A DNA stretch of 64,000 bases, taken from NCBI GenBank assembly GCA_009773355.1, contig WRPG01000009.1, positions 1-64,000 of the forward strand, given 5' to 3'. The notes beneath the pieces were generated by a model that searched no databases, was not told the DNA's origin, and saw only the letters and a list, made by a program, of their open reading frames with translations. Below, one piece after another: positions 43,801-53,800 of this stretch. The DNA comes from Limisphaerales bacterium. Lineage in GTDB: Bacteria > Verrucomicrobiota > Verrucomicrobiia > Limisphaerales > SXTU01. Every line of letters starts with the position of its first letter. The first letter of the stretch is position 1. Made by a program: the position numbers and the translations under genes.

Positions 43801-44703
43801 CAGCGGCTGGTTGAGATCAGGCGCGCCGCGCACATTGGATACATTTACAAACAATCGTATCTCACCAGCCAAACCATTCAAGTCGACGCGCAGACGACCT
43901 CGGACTGAATGGGCGAAGGCCGAGTAATATTTTGTCAACACACCATTGGCGTCATTCTGCTCATAGGCATATGAATAATCATATTGTCCAATGGTTGAGT
44001 GAAAACCATCTGGCTCGTAGAATTGCCATTGTGCCCATGAGTTATTATTGTCATTCCAATCCGCAATTGCCGAGGCGACTGCGGCACCATGGCTTGTCAA
44101 TGGGTCCGGACTGGTGGTCACTCCACTACGGTAATGCGTTCCAAGCGCAGAATTTTCCGCATCTACAGGCGTTGTGCCGATTGACAAGTATTGCAACCGC
44201 TTGATATAGCCACGTAATTCCCTCAAAATGCGAAGGAAATTATCCGTCGCGATAAGGGAACTGTCGGCAACCGGCTTCGGAAAATCACTCGCACTGAAAT
44301 ACGTGACAGAAGTCAAGCCTTGGATGTTTTCAATCCCATCCGAAGTATTAACAAATGAACTGATGATACTGTCATTATAGAAGGCATTGTAAAGCGCGGC
44401 GACCACAATCACACCCATTTCCGGATCCTTCTCGACGTCGCCGTAGAAGCCATCCTTGGGAAAGCGCGGGGCGGGGCGATGTCGGCAAGCAGGCCAGGCG
44501 ACATACTGCGAAGGATCACCATTGAGGACATGAAGCTGATGATACCGCGCCTGATAATCCCGCAGTGTCTTTTCAAGCTGATGCTGACCGGCGCCTTTCG
44601 CATCAAAAGCAGCAAGCAAAACTGACGCCCAAATTAAGGCCCCGCAGAAGAAGTGCGCTCGGGCTAAAAGTGTCAAAACTATGATATTAACCATTGTTTT
44701 CAT
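37846..44703 (-). CDS. RHS-repeat protein with likely C-terminal toxin tip
   Basis: 2,285 residues. An N-terminal signal-like segment (FFCGALIWASVLLAAFDAKG) is followed by a large domain, a Gly-rich linker (GGMGGSGGGGGGGGSSGSG, about 43.5 kb) and dozens of YD/RHS repeats (YDALKRL, YDPFGRT and similar). The RHS core ends with YYGYRYYDTDKGRWLSRDPI and then PVNFVDTDGRE. After this comes a variable tip of about 208 residues (37846 to about 38470) containing YFNDKVQAQKDRLCPGG and a final TIDCCQPRNKF. The tip matches no toxin I know. The tip DNA is AT-richer than the core, as is usual for exchanged polymorphic-toxin tips. It is 107 bases downstream of the giant gene. Confidence 0.9.
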   Translation of the reverse strand: MKTMVNIIVLTLLARAHFFCGALIWASVLLAAFDAKGAGQHQLEKTLRDYQARYHQLHVLNGDPSQYVAWPACRHRPAPRFPKDGFYGDVEKDPEMGVIVVAALYNAFYNDSIISSFVNTSDGIENIQGLTSVTYFSASDFPKPVADSSLIATDNFLRILRELRGYIKRLQYLSIGTTPVDAENSALGTHYRSGVTTSPDPLTSHGAAVASAIADWNDNNNSWAQWQFYEPDGFHSTIGQYDYSYAYEQNDANGVLTKYYSAFAHSVRGRLRVDLNGLAGEIRLFVNVSNVRGAPDLNQPLKPNPLVQQLSKLGTLQLWQASTAFGIYESPKLADGQPSFAAGVPDLVNNDKTSEWRLLDSVAVFKPDYDLSPDDVDCCGGGCAGRCSPGGMGGSGGGGGGGGSSGSGPSGGPPFGSTPSFSIDLGTIDGENSAGQVTMNEPGPSLRASSLDGVSVQKVDSVYVSLTPGQTPGPVQQVVSPSVSTPKLVLNFAPMANGYAVNFYKGSALGAFNSTAGKYDVSGPAFKSVEVVNISNPLTKFDQLRVKVNEGGAVLVTEWQWVSDTTTGEAGWQRTRKSGTDPGAIVFDKLAVLKKPQTTVVDTTSYQERVERHLMTDVNGVVFSERTLTYRFFPWGEELLKEVRSPASAVAPASTLTNSFIQTTLFEYHSDDMEPDNYGLLKQVTLPSGRWEQFPSYNSQGLLTKRIAQFQNNAASTPEAENRVTTYTYDPQLGVRLILSETKIGTTTLNRSYYRNQVVGNVRTVTESVCTEPGALESASANLVTISKLHFGGDHDGEPISVQHPNGTVDAYDYSTQGNGNKIVEQNSGAANPLFPSGWQFTGGTVTRTVTDSQGKVVEVKVTDIETSEALSQENYNWPAEYTEVVTYLNGRSATRQYGCCGLESETDINGAATHYAYDALKRLTITTRIIDGVSTMNHYDAAGRISKITRHGSGGSIILLEQASYNSADEVTEKYFQRDDATPGLNHRYSFKRELYPNAGLMVTRSQPITGSGIVSTVPRTEIFNQDGTLWKVEGGAAHPLEYEYGVDADGYFVKEIKLGEGDPPAATEWTKRYYDLAGRVKKVVFPGATANTTVAHQYLYNAKGLEKEVDPDLVRTLYAYNSLGEVEMVALDTNRNDAIELNGKDRVVKTLRDVQVKTVGQQAYDVVRTKTIGYKTADNATETVLKTVETTTDGLRSWTTVDGKEVGKTETAYSVAGGITVRTDKVFNADLSYREARYENGRLMKATSYDKDGAIIEEASYVYTGDAHGRVKSIVETGVDGNDSRTYTFTYYDTDQIQTVAAPPAAAGEAAQVTTYTYDPFGRTVTVQHPDATTTSTDYYQTGEIHGTSGARTYWVTYTYDPQGRMRTMATRRKSVGNGAVATEAVTTWNYDAARGFLTEKRYPAVGEFQGSIQYPEYTAAGRLKKRQNASGITTTYTYDQIGQIDTIVSTGLGGSTLPAPTADLDFDRLGRLVKIVQGDMTINREYNDGAQMTKESYSGGPLNGFSVAKSFDSLSRLDDVAAKRTVNGVTSTDVSVDYNYDSSSRLRRVTLNNARADYAYVPNRPQVDTVTFYADNTGHARTKRVYDKLSRLTAVEHSVLPSYPHPAAPTQLGAPARLANFSYHYNTANQRRQMDVKPQVAPPINESWSGPSPVSRTNAWKYDYDTLGQLTSAKRYFTIGTTPELVGGQQFEFEFDDIGNRRWNKFGGDAAGGDLKIVNYGFGGESQANDLNQPEARTYPRFVNITGEAVAENTAIAINGSRDGIIWQGNYFRKLLEFPRADNRPQYVPITVKYDGLMPQGSGLAANSFAGFKLIPASYTDISPTHDAEGNVMYDDRWYYQWDSEGRLISMTTRMDLVPPSQQVVANLPDLTIQFSYDFFGRRIVKKVYHKVAGVTTLVKERRYVYDGWNLLAEYDGANNLQRSYAWGLDLSGTLQGAGGVGGLLLVYQHASTGTGSTVHNKPYFVHHDGNGNVMALLDGVAGTVAAWYEYGPFGEPIRMNGPMAGLNPFRFSTKYTDDETGLVYYGYRYYDTDKGRWLSRDPIHEWGGPNLYGFSDNNPVNFVDTDGRESMGVYYDPNGRWMAPHGMPKPSALNPMMPFSAGRSMTSWLFRRPLSKIKNEWDDTEWFDRNRPNSIAAAKKYFNDKVQAQKDRLCPGGDLAKIDDFFVGPQWVGPAGQSEAELGDPQQGMWESMLWLGWYQFRLDNFYFLKPTVEGRMQYEARIALVDKQGAEIKYTHTPASQFAAELLVGPSREVIYGRWTIRGTIDCCQPRNKFEPFIIP

Positions 44704-44809
44704 ATTGAATTAAATCCGACACGGCCGCGCTAGTTAAAGTTTTCCTTGTCCTACTGTAGGTTTTCATCTAGCAGATACTCACATTGCTTTGCAAAACTAC
44801 ACCGGCAAG

Positions 44810-47800
44810 TTACCGATCGACCCCTGGCGCACGATTTGGACGACCTCTGCCGCTTCCAACACCCCACGGATCTTCCAGGGGGGTAAACAGTATGATGTAT
44901 TGAGGTTCCGGATATACTGCGGGGGTAACTGAAGATGAAGGCGACGACCACGATGAAGACATCAAATACTCCACACCATCATCTAAACCATCCCCGTCTG
45001 AATCAATGAGCGACGGATTCGTCCCAAAGAGAGCTTCCTGATAGTTGGAGAGACCATCTCCATCACTGTCATACGGAGAATTTGTCAACAAGCTTGCAGA
45101 AACCTCCGCCTCAGTCAGTGGATAATTGTAGGTTTCAAGCTCATCGAACTGTCCGCCAGCCCAATTGGCGCCCTCCCAATCGCTGCCCACCCGGAACCCG
45201 GTGGCTGCACGAACCCCAATCTCCGGCCAGGCGGAGATGCCATATCCCTCCGTGACGGCGGCCACGCCATCAAGGTAGAGCTGCGAATTGGTGGGGGTGT
45301 AGGTGAGGCAGACGAGGTGCCATTGATTGGACTGCCAACCTATCGGACGCGTGAAATATACAGCCGGAGATTGCCCCGAACCCTGCGCCTCAAAGGTGAG
45401 CTGCGTCCCATTGGTGTCGGTGTAAAGCGACCACCACTCATTGGTGGACTCCGGAATCCGCCGGCCCACCTCGATGAGCCGGGCCTCGCAGCCCGGGCCC
45501 GTTCCACCGGAGGTGGTGCTGGCCCAGTTGGGCTTGAACCAGAAGCAGATGCTCCCGCTCCGGAGGTTGAGGTTCGCGCGACCATTGGTTTCCTCGCAGC
45601 GGTAGGCCAGTTGAGCGATGTTCGTGCCCGTGATGAGCAGGGCTTTCGTGTTCCAACTGGTTGCCAGACTGGTGTTGGTCTGGAAGAGTGGCGACTGTCC
45701 CTGCGCCCCGGTGTAGCCGGCATCAAAGTGCCAAGTAGCCAGTTTCACCGGCAGCACACTGTCCGGATTGACCGAATCAGTGCCGTCCGCCAGCTCCTGC
45801 GCATCGTTGCGCCCGTCGTAATCGCTGTCCACCAGCGCCATGCTGGCGAGGGCATTGGTGTAGGCCTGACCGACTGCGGCGGCACTGAGCGGATAGTTGT
45901 AGGTTTCCAGCTCGTCGAAGACGCCATCGGCGGACTGGCCGCCCTCGGCGGCATCGCCCATGAGCAGTCCGTAGCTCTGGCGGGTGGCAGCATCCGGATA
46001 GAGGCTCACGCCGGCACCGTTGGTCGCGATCTGGCCGTTCACATACAGGGCCGAGCCGGTCGGCGAATAGGCAAGCGCAAGGTGATACCACCGGTTCGAC
46101 TGCCACTGGATCGGCGCGCTCAGGAAGGTGGCGGCCTCGCCGTTGGTCTGGGCGGAGAAGGTCAGCAAGTTGCCCTGGGCATTGAGACTGACGCCCCACC
46201 AACAGGCCAGCAGATTGGTGTCCCGGGAGCCGAGCGAGAACAGCTGGCCCTCATGGCCGGGGCCGCCCTCGGGATTGGCCGCCGAGGCGGTGTCCCAGTC
46301 GGGCTTGAACCAGAAGCTGACCGTTCCCTTGCGGCAGTTGATGTTGGCAATGCCATCGGCCTCGGTCTCGTAGTAGCCGAGCACGCCATACCCATACATC
46401 GTGGCGTTGATCCGCACGCCGTTGGTCCGCATGGTCGGGATGGCCTGGGCATAGGGCATCCACGGCCACTGTCCGCGATCTCCCACCCATTGCCATTCAT
46501 CATTGAAGGACCAGTAGCCCAGCCGCAGCGGGGGCACGCTGTCGGGGTTGAGCGGGTCGGAACCATTCTGAAGCTCCGCCGCATCGCTCAGGCCGTCGTA
46601 ATCGCTGTCCACGAGGCTGGCCGCCTGCAACTGGGCGGCGTAGTCCTGAGCCACCTGATTGGTGTCCATCGGGTAGTTGAAGGTCTCCAGATTGTCGAAC
46701 CACCCCCCGGCCAAGCGGCCACCGAGATGATCGCCGCCGAGGTGGATGCCGTAGGCCCGACGCACGCCCAAGTCCGGATAGCACATCGCGTTGGTCTGGG
46801 TGGCGAGGAGCTGGGCATCGACGAACAGATCCTGGTTGGTCGGGCCGTAGCTCAGGACAACCTGATGCCAAACACCCGACTGCCAGGAGACGGGCACGCT
46901 GAACGACGTGGTGTTCGTGGTGAGGCTGTTCGACCGGGACAGGAACCCGAGCGTGTTGCCATCCGCCGAGACGAAAACGCGCCACACGCCAAAGTCCGTG
47001 CTGGCATCATCGGCACCGACCTCGACGAGGGAGGCCTCGACGCCCGGACCGGCACCGCCCGCCGAGGCGCTGGCCCAGTTCGGCCGGAACCAGAAGCGGA
47101 CGGTCCCGTTGCGCAGGTTGATGTTCGGGTTGCCATCCTCCTCCGCGTCACGGTAGGCGAGCCGCGTCGCAACGGCCCCGCCGGCGACCGAAAGCGCGCT
47201 GCCATCCCAGCTCAACACGCTTTCGAGGTTGGTGGCCACCAGCGGCGCGAACTCCGTGCCATACCAGTAGTTCCAGCCCCAGTCGTGGTTCACGACCCAG
47301 TTGGTGTCACTGAACTGCCAATAGGCCAGCCGCACCGGATATGTGCTCGCGGCGTCGGCGGGATCGGTGCCATACCAATACATTTCCGCCTGGTCGGGAA
47401 TGCCGTCGTAGTCACTGTCGAGCTTCGCCAGGTGAACCGCCTCCTGGGTGAAGCGGGTGTAAACCGCGTCGGCATCCAGGGGATGATTGTAGGTTTCAAC
47501 CAGCTCGAAGCTGCCCTGCGCCTGTTGGCCGCCGAACCGGTCGCTCCCGAGGCTGAAGCCGTGCGCATGCCGCACGGCGAAGTCCGGGTAGCCATCCACG
47601 CCGCTGTCCCCCTCCGCCAGAAGGGAGCCGTTCCCGTAGAGCAGGATGTTCGTCGGGCTGTAGGTCAGGGTGAACTGCATCCACCCGCCGTAGCTGTAGC
47701 TCGACCAGGTCGGCATCCAGACGCCCCACGGGAAGTGTTCGCGCTCCTCGCCGCCAGCGGACTGCGTGGTGAAGTGCAGCAGGCCCTGCTCATCAAAGTG

Positions 47801-50800
47801 CAGCGCCCACCAGCCCTCGGGATTCTCGCCGCCGCGGGTGCCAAGCTCGATCAGCCGACCAGGTTGGGCCGGCTGGCTGTAATACATGTCCCAATCCGGA
47901 CGGAACCAGAACCGGATGGTGCCGTTGCGCACGTTGAGGTTGGCGGTGCCGTCGGCCTCGACGTCACGGTAGGCCAGCCGGGCGGCGTTGGTGCTGTTGA
48001 TCCGCACCGCCCCAGCGGAGAAGCCGGGCGTGTAAGCCGCGTTGGAGGCCACCAACGGCAGCTGGCCGCGTTCCCCGGCAAGCCAGTTGGTGCCGACAAA
48101 CGGCCACGCCGCCAGCCGCACCAGCGTAACGCTGGCGGGATCCAGCGGGTTGGTGCCATCCACCAGTTCCTGCTGGTCGCTCCGACCGTCATTGTCCGTG
48201 TCCGGCTGGAGGGGATCGGTGCCGATCAGATGCTCATGCGCGTCGGTCAGGCCATCCCCGTCACTGTCCGGGAAGGTGTAAACCACCACGGTGACCGCGC
48301 TGTCGTAGTAGCCGGGGCAGATGGTCTTGGCCAGGATCACGGTGTTGGTGATCAAGGATTGCAGGGAGACTCCGTTGACATAGTCCAGCCAGGTGACACC
48401 CCCATCCACCGAGTAGCGGTAGCCGGCTCCCAGCGGTCCCCCGGTGATCGTCACGGACACGGCGTTGCTGTAGAGGCCGCTGGCAGGTGAAACGACCGGC
48501 ACCGGGGCCGTGGGGAGGATGACACTCACTGTGACCACGGCGGAGGTTGCCTTCACGCCAACCGAATCCACCGCCACGGCGGTGAAGTCGAAGGAGCCGA
48601 CGCTGCCGCTGCGCCATGCGACCGCATACGGGGACCCCGCCGCCGTGCCCAGATAGTTGGTGCCCTGATAGAATTCAACCCGGGCGATGGACACCGCGCT
48701 GCTGGCCGCCGTCGCCCCCAGCGTCAGCATGTCGAGCGTGGTGATGGTGGTCGGAGGAACCGGGTTGGTCAAAGCCACGCTGGGCGGGGTATCGACGATG
48801 ACCTGGACGGTCGGGCTGCTCCACTCCAGTCCGAGTCCATCCAGCGCCCGGGCGGTGAGCGAACGGTATCCCAGCGGGGCGTTGCTGTAGATGAGCGAAT
48901 AGGGCGGGTTGGTGACGGTGGCCAGCAGGTTCGTCCCGTCGTAGAAGCTCACCTGCTGGATGGTGCCGTTGGTGTTGCTGTTGGTCGCGCTCGCCGAGAC
49001 CGTGAAGGCCGCCGGCGACAGGAAAACCGAACCGGCTGGCGGCTCGGTCACGCTGACCACCGTCGGGGCGTCCATGACCAAGGTGACCGGGGCCGAAGTC
49101 GCCCCAAGCCCCCAACTGTCGAAGGCCACGGCCGTCAAGTGATACTCCCCGCCTTGGAGGAGCAGCGTCCGGGTGTATGCCCCGTTGGTGAACACGCCCT
49201 GCCCGAGGAACGCACTGCCGCTGTAGAAATCAACATTGGTCACCGAACCAAAATTGCCAGTGGCGCTGGCGGTCAGGGTGACGTTCGCCGGGGCGGCCAG
49301 CACCGTGCCGTTGGTGGGGCTGACCATCGTGACCGACGGCGGGATGTCCACCACCACCGGCGTGATCGCGGAAGTCCCCGACACGCCCAGCACGTCCGTC
49401 GCCCGGGCGGTGATCTGATGGACATTCGTGCCCACATTGGTCCACACCATGCCAAACGCGGTATTGGAGAAGGGAGCGGCGTTCGTGACCACCTGCAGGA
49501 GGTTGGTGCCGTGGAAGAACTCGACCTGCACAATCCCCACGGTTCCCGAGGCCGTGACGTTGATCGGAATCTCAGCCGGAGCCTGATACACGGCATTGAC
49601 CGCTGGTGCGGTGATTTGGACCGTCGGCGGGATCGCCACGATGATCTGCGCCACTGCTGAGGTGGACATGACGCCGTAGATGTCCCGCGCCCGGGCCGTC
49701 ACGTAGTTGGTGCCGGCCGCCACCGGCGTCCAGGTGAAGGTAAACGAGCTGCCATTGGTGGTGCTGCCGGGGCCGATCAGGGCATTGCCATTGAAGAACT
49801 GCACGCTGGCAATGCTGCCGAAGTTGCCGCTGGCTGTTGCGCTGAGGGGGATGGTGGCCGGCGCGGGAGTGAAGACCTGACCACTCGCCGGACCAGTCAG
49901 GGTCACGGTCGGCGGGTGCTCCACCACGAGATTGGTGACCGCCGCCGTGCCAGTGAGGCCCAAGGTGTCCGTGGCGCGAACGAAGAGCGAATACACGTTC
50001 GTCCCCACGTCCGGCCAGACGAACGAGAAGGCGGTGTTGGTGTAGGGCGGGGCATTCGTCAACACGGCCAGGAGGTTGGTGGCACCGGCCACCGTCGTTC
50101 CCACGCCCTGGAACAGCTCGACCTGGGTGACGCCCACGCCGCTGCCCGCCGTGATCTGATTGGTCACGTTGGCGGGCGCAAGGAACACCGTGTTGTTCAC
50201 GGGCTGGTGGAAGACGATGGCTGGGCGCGTCCCAACAATCAACGTCACCGGATCGGAGTTCTTGCTCATGCCCAGCACGTCCGTGGCCCGGGCGGTGATT
50301 GAATTGGTGCCCACCGCCGCATTGTTCCAAGTCAGCGTGTAGGGGCTGGCGGTGACCACCCCGAGGCTATTGGTGCCCCGGAAGAACTCCACCTGCTGGA
50401 TACCCACCAGGCTGTTGCTGGCCGTCGCCGAGAGCACCACGCTGGCCGGGGCCGCCACCGCCGTCCCGTTGGTGGGGGCCGTGATCGCCACCGTCATCAC
50501 CGGATCCCCGATCACCATCACCACCGCCGAGGTGGAGGTCATCTGCAGGTTGTCCGTGGCCAGGACGGTCAGATAGTTGGTGCCCACCGGCACGTTGGTC
50601 CACGCCAGCGTGTAGGGGCTGCCGGTGTTGGTGGCCACGCCCAGGCTGTTGGTGCCCAGGAGGAACTCCACCTGCGTCAGGCCGATCTGGCTGGTGGCCG
50701 TGGCGGTCAGCCCCAAATCCGTGCCCGCCAGCACCACCGTCCCGTTGGTCGGACTCGTCAGGCTCACCTGCGGCAGCGCGTTCACGATCAGCGTCACCGA

Positions 50801-53800
50801 AGCCGAGGTGGCCGTCACGCCATGGTCATCCGTCGCCCGGGCCGTCAGTGAATTCGTGCCCGCCGGAACATTGCTCCAGGTGAACGAATATGTGGTCCCG
50901 TTTGCGGTTCCGGTTCCGAGCAGGGTGCTTCCAGCATAAAACTGCACATTGGTCACGGTCCCGTAATTGCCGTCCGCCTCCGCCGTCAGGGTGACGCTGG
51001 CCGGAGCGGGCAAGGCCAGATTGGTTGCCGGATGCGTCAGCACCACGGACGGCAGCGCATCGACGATGACATTGGCGACGGCGGAGGTCGCGGTCACCCC
51101 CAGCCGGTCGGTGGCCAGCGCCGTGAGCGCATACGCCCCCACCGCCGGATTGGTCCATGTCAGCGCAAACGCCGTGTTGGTGTAAGGCTCGGCATTGGGC
51201 ACCACCCCGAGACTGTTCGTCCCCGCGAAGAACTCCACCTGTGCAATCCCCACCCCGTTGGTCGTTCCCGCCTGCACCTCCAGCCGTGGACTCACGGGGG
51301 TCACATACACCGAGTTCGTGGTGTTGATTGGCTCCTTCCACGTCACCCACGGCCGGCTCGCCACCACCACGTTCACCTCCGCCGCGCCGCTCACCCCGTA
51401 GCTGTCCGTCGCCTGCGCTCGCAGGATGTTTGTCCCCACCGGCGCATCGTTCCAGATGAACTCATACGGCCCGCTGGTCCATGTCGCCAGCACGTTGGTC
51501 CCCGCTGTCAGCGTCACGTTGGTGATGCTGTTCTCCGGGTCGGTTGCGGTGATGCCCACCGGGATCGCCGTCCCCAGCACCACTGCCGTCCAGTTCGTCA
51601 GATTGGTGATCGCCACCGTCACCGCTCCGTTGACGACCACGTTCGTGACCCACACCGAGTCCGTGCTCACCCCCAAGTTGTCCGTCGCCACGGCCCGCAG
51701 CGCGTAAACCCCGCCCACCACGTTGCTCCACGCGTAACTGAAGTTGGTTCCCGGACTGGTCAAATTTGCCAACAGCGTGGCCCCCTGATACACCGCCACG
51801 TTGGTCACCGTGCCATTGGGGCTCGCACACTCGCCCGTAATCGTGATCGTCGCCGGGGCCGGTGTGAACATCTGGCTGTTCGTCGGGCTGGTCAGCGTCA
51901 CCGTGGGCGGCACATCCACCACCACCCGCACCACCGCCGCCGTCGCCGCCACGCCCAGACGGTCCGTCGCCACCGCCGTCAGGTAATTGGTGCCCGCCGG
52001 GGCATTGGTCCAGTTGATGCCATAGGGGCTGCCGGGGTTGGTGGACACACCCAGACTGTTGGTGAGACCGGCACCACTCAAGCCTTGGAAGAACTCGACC
52101 TGCTGGATCCCCACCAGGGTGTTGGTGGCCACCGCCGTCAGCGGGAGGCTCGCCGCCCACCGCACAATGGTGTCGTTGGTCAACCCGGTCAGGCTAATCG
52201 TAGTCGGCGCATCCACGATGAGTTGCACGGTTGCCGAGGTGCGGACGATCCCGAGCAGGTCCGTCGCCCGGGCCGTGATCGCGTTGGTGCCCACCGCCGC
52301 GTTGGTCCACGTCAGCGCGTAGGGGCTGCTGCTGGCCGCTCCCAGACTGGTTGTGCCGTTCAGGAAGAACTCCACCTGCGCGATGCCCACCAGGTTGCTG
52401 AACACGCCCGCCGTCAGCGTCACGTCCGTCGGGGCCACCACGATCGTCCCGCTCACCGGGGCCGTCACGTCCACCCCCCACGCCGGCTCCACCACCACGC
52501 TCACCGCGTTGGTCGAGGTCGCCACCAGCCCCAGCCGGTCCGTCACCCGGGCGCTCAACTGGTTGGTCCCCACCAGTGCGTTGGTGCCCACCAGCGCGTT
52601 GGTCCAGCTCAACGCGAACACCGTGTTGGTGTAGGGTGCCGCGTTGGTCACCACCCCCACCACGTTGGTCCCCGCCAGAAACTCCACCCGGCCCAGCCCG
52701 TTGGTGCTCGCCCCCACCGCCGTCAACGGCAGGTCCGCCGGCAGCACATACACCGAGCCATTCACCGGACTCGTCAGCGCCACCGTCGGCGCCACCGCCA
52801 GCCGCACCGTCCGGGTCGCCGTCGTCGTCACTCCCAGGTTGTCCGTCGCCACCGCCTTGAGCACGTAGTTCCCCACGCTGTTGTTGGTCCAGGTCACGCT
52901 ATAGGGCGCGTTGGTAACCACGCCCAGACCGATCCAGTTGGTGACCCCGGCCGCGTTGGTGCCCACTCCGTAAGAGAACACCACCTGGGTCGCCTGCCCG
53001 TCCGCGTCCGTCGCCGTCACCGTCACCGGGATCGTCGCCGGGATCGCATACACTGCCCCGTCGCTGCCCGGACTCACGAACGCCACCACGGGGGGAGTGT
53101 CGTTGGTGACGGTCAGGTAGCCCGACTGCCGGATGGCACCCCGGTCGTCCACCGCCTTCGCATACAGTCGGAACACCCCGACCGGCGCATTGGTCCAGGC
53201 AAAGGTGAAGTTGGTGGCGGCCGGGTTTGTGTTGGTGACAGCGCGCAGCAGAATCGCGCTGGGCGTGGCCTCCCGGTAGAATTCGATCCGCCCGATCCAA
53301 CCGTCCTCGTCCACCGCCGTCGCACCCAAGGGAACGGTCTGGGGTGGAACATACAGGCCGCCGGTGGGATCGGTCATCGCGACAACGGGGGACTTGTTCA
53401 GGATGATGGGCACGCTCGCGGAGGTTCCGGTGACGCCAAAGGCATCGACCGCCACGGCCCGCAGCCAGTTGGTGCCCGCCGCCGCGTTGGTGGCGGTCCA
53501 AAACCTGGCAAAATCCGGCGCTGTGGCGGTGCTGCCAATCGTGATGCCGCCCGATGAATTGGAGGCGTAATAGGTGACATTGGTCACGGTTCCAAATGTG
53601 TTGGTGATCGCCACGGCGAGTTGGAACGTGCTGCCATGCGGAATGACCGCGCCGGCCACCGGCAGAACCAGTGTCACCTCGGGCACCCGGTCACGGATCA
53701 CCTGCCGCACCGCCGAGGTGGCGGATCGGCCGAGATCGTTCCGCGCCACCGCCCAGAGCGAATTGGTGCCCACCACCAGGTTGGTGCAGACAAACGCGTA

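Noticed and set aside
45317-48490. Plus-strand open frame of 1,057 residues opposite the giant gene
   Set aside because: It has no recognisable domain, a composition typical of an antisense frame, and lies entirely opposite TSP3-LamG modules. The same applies to 51032-53557 (plus) and to the minus-strand alternate frame at 53691-55505.
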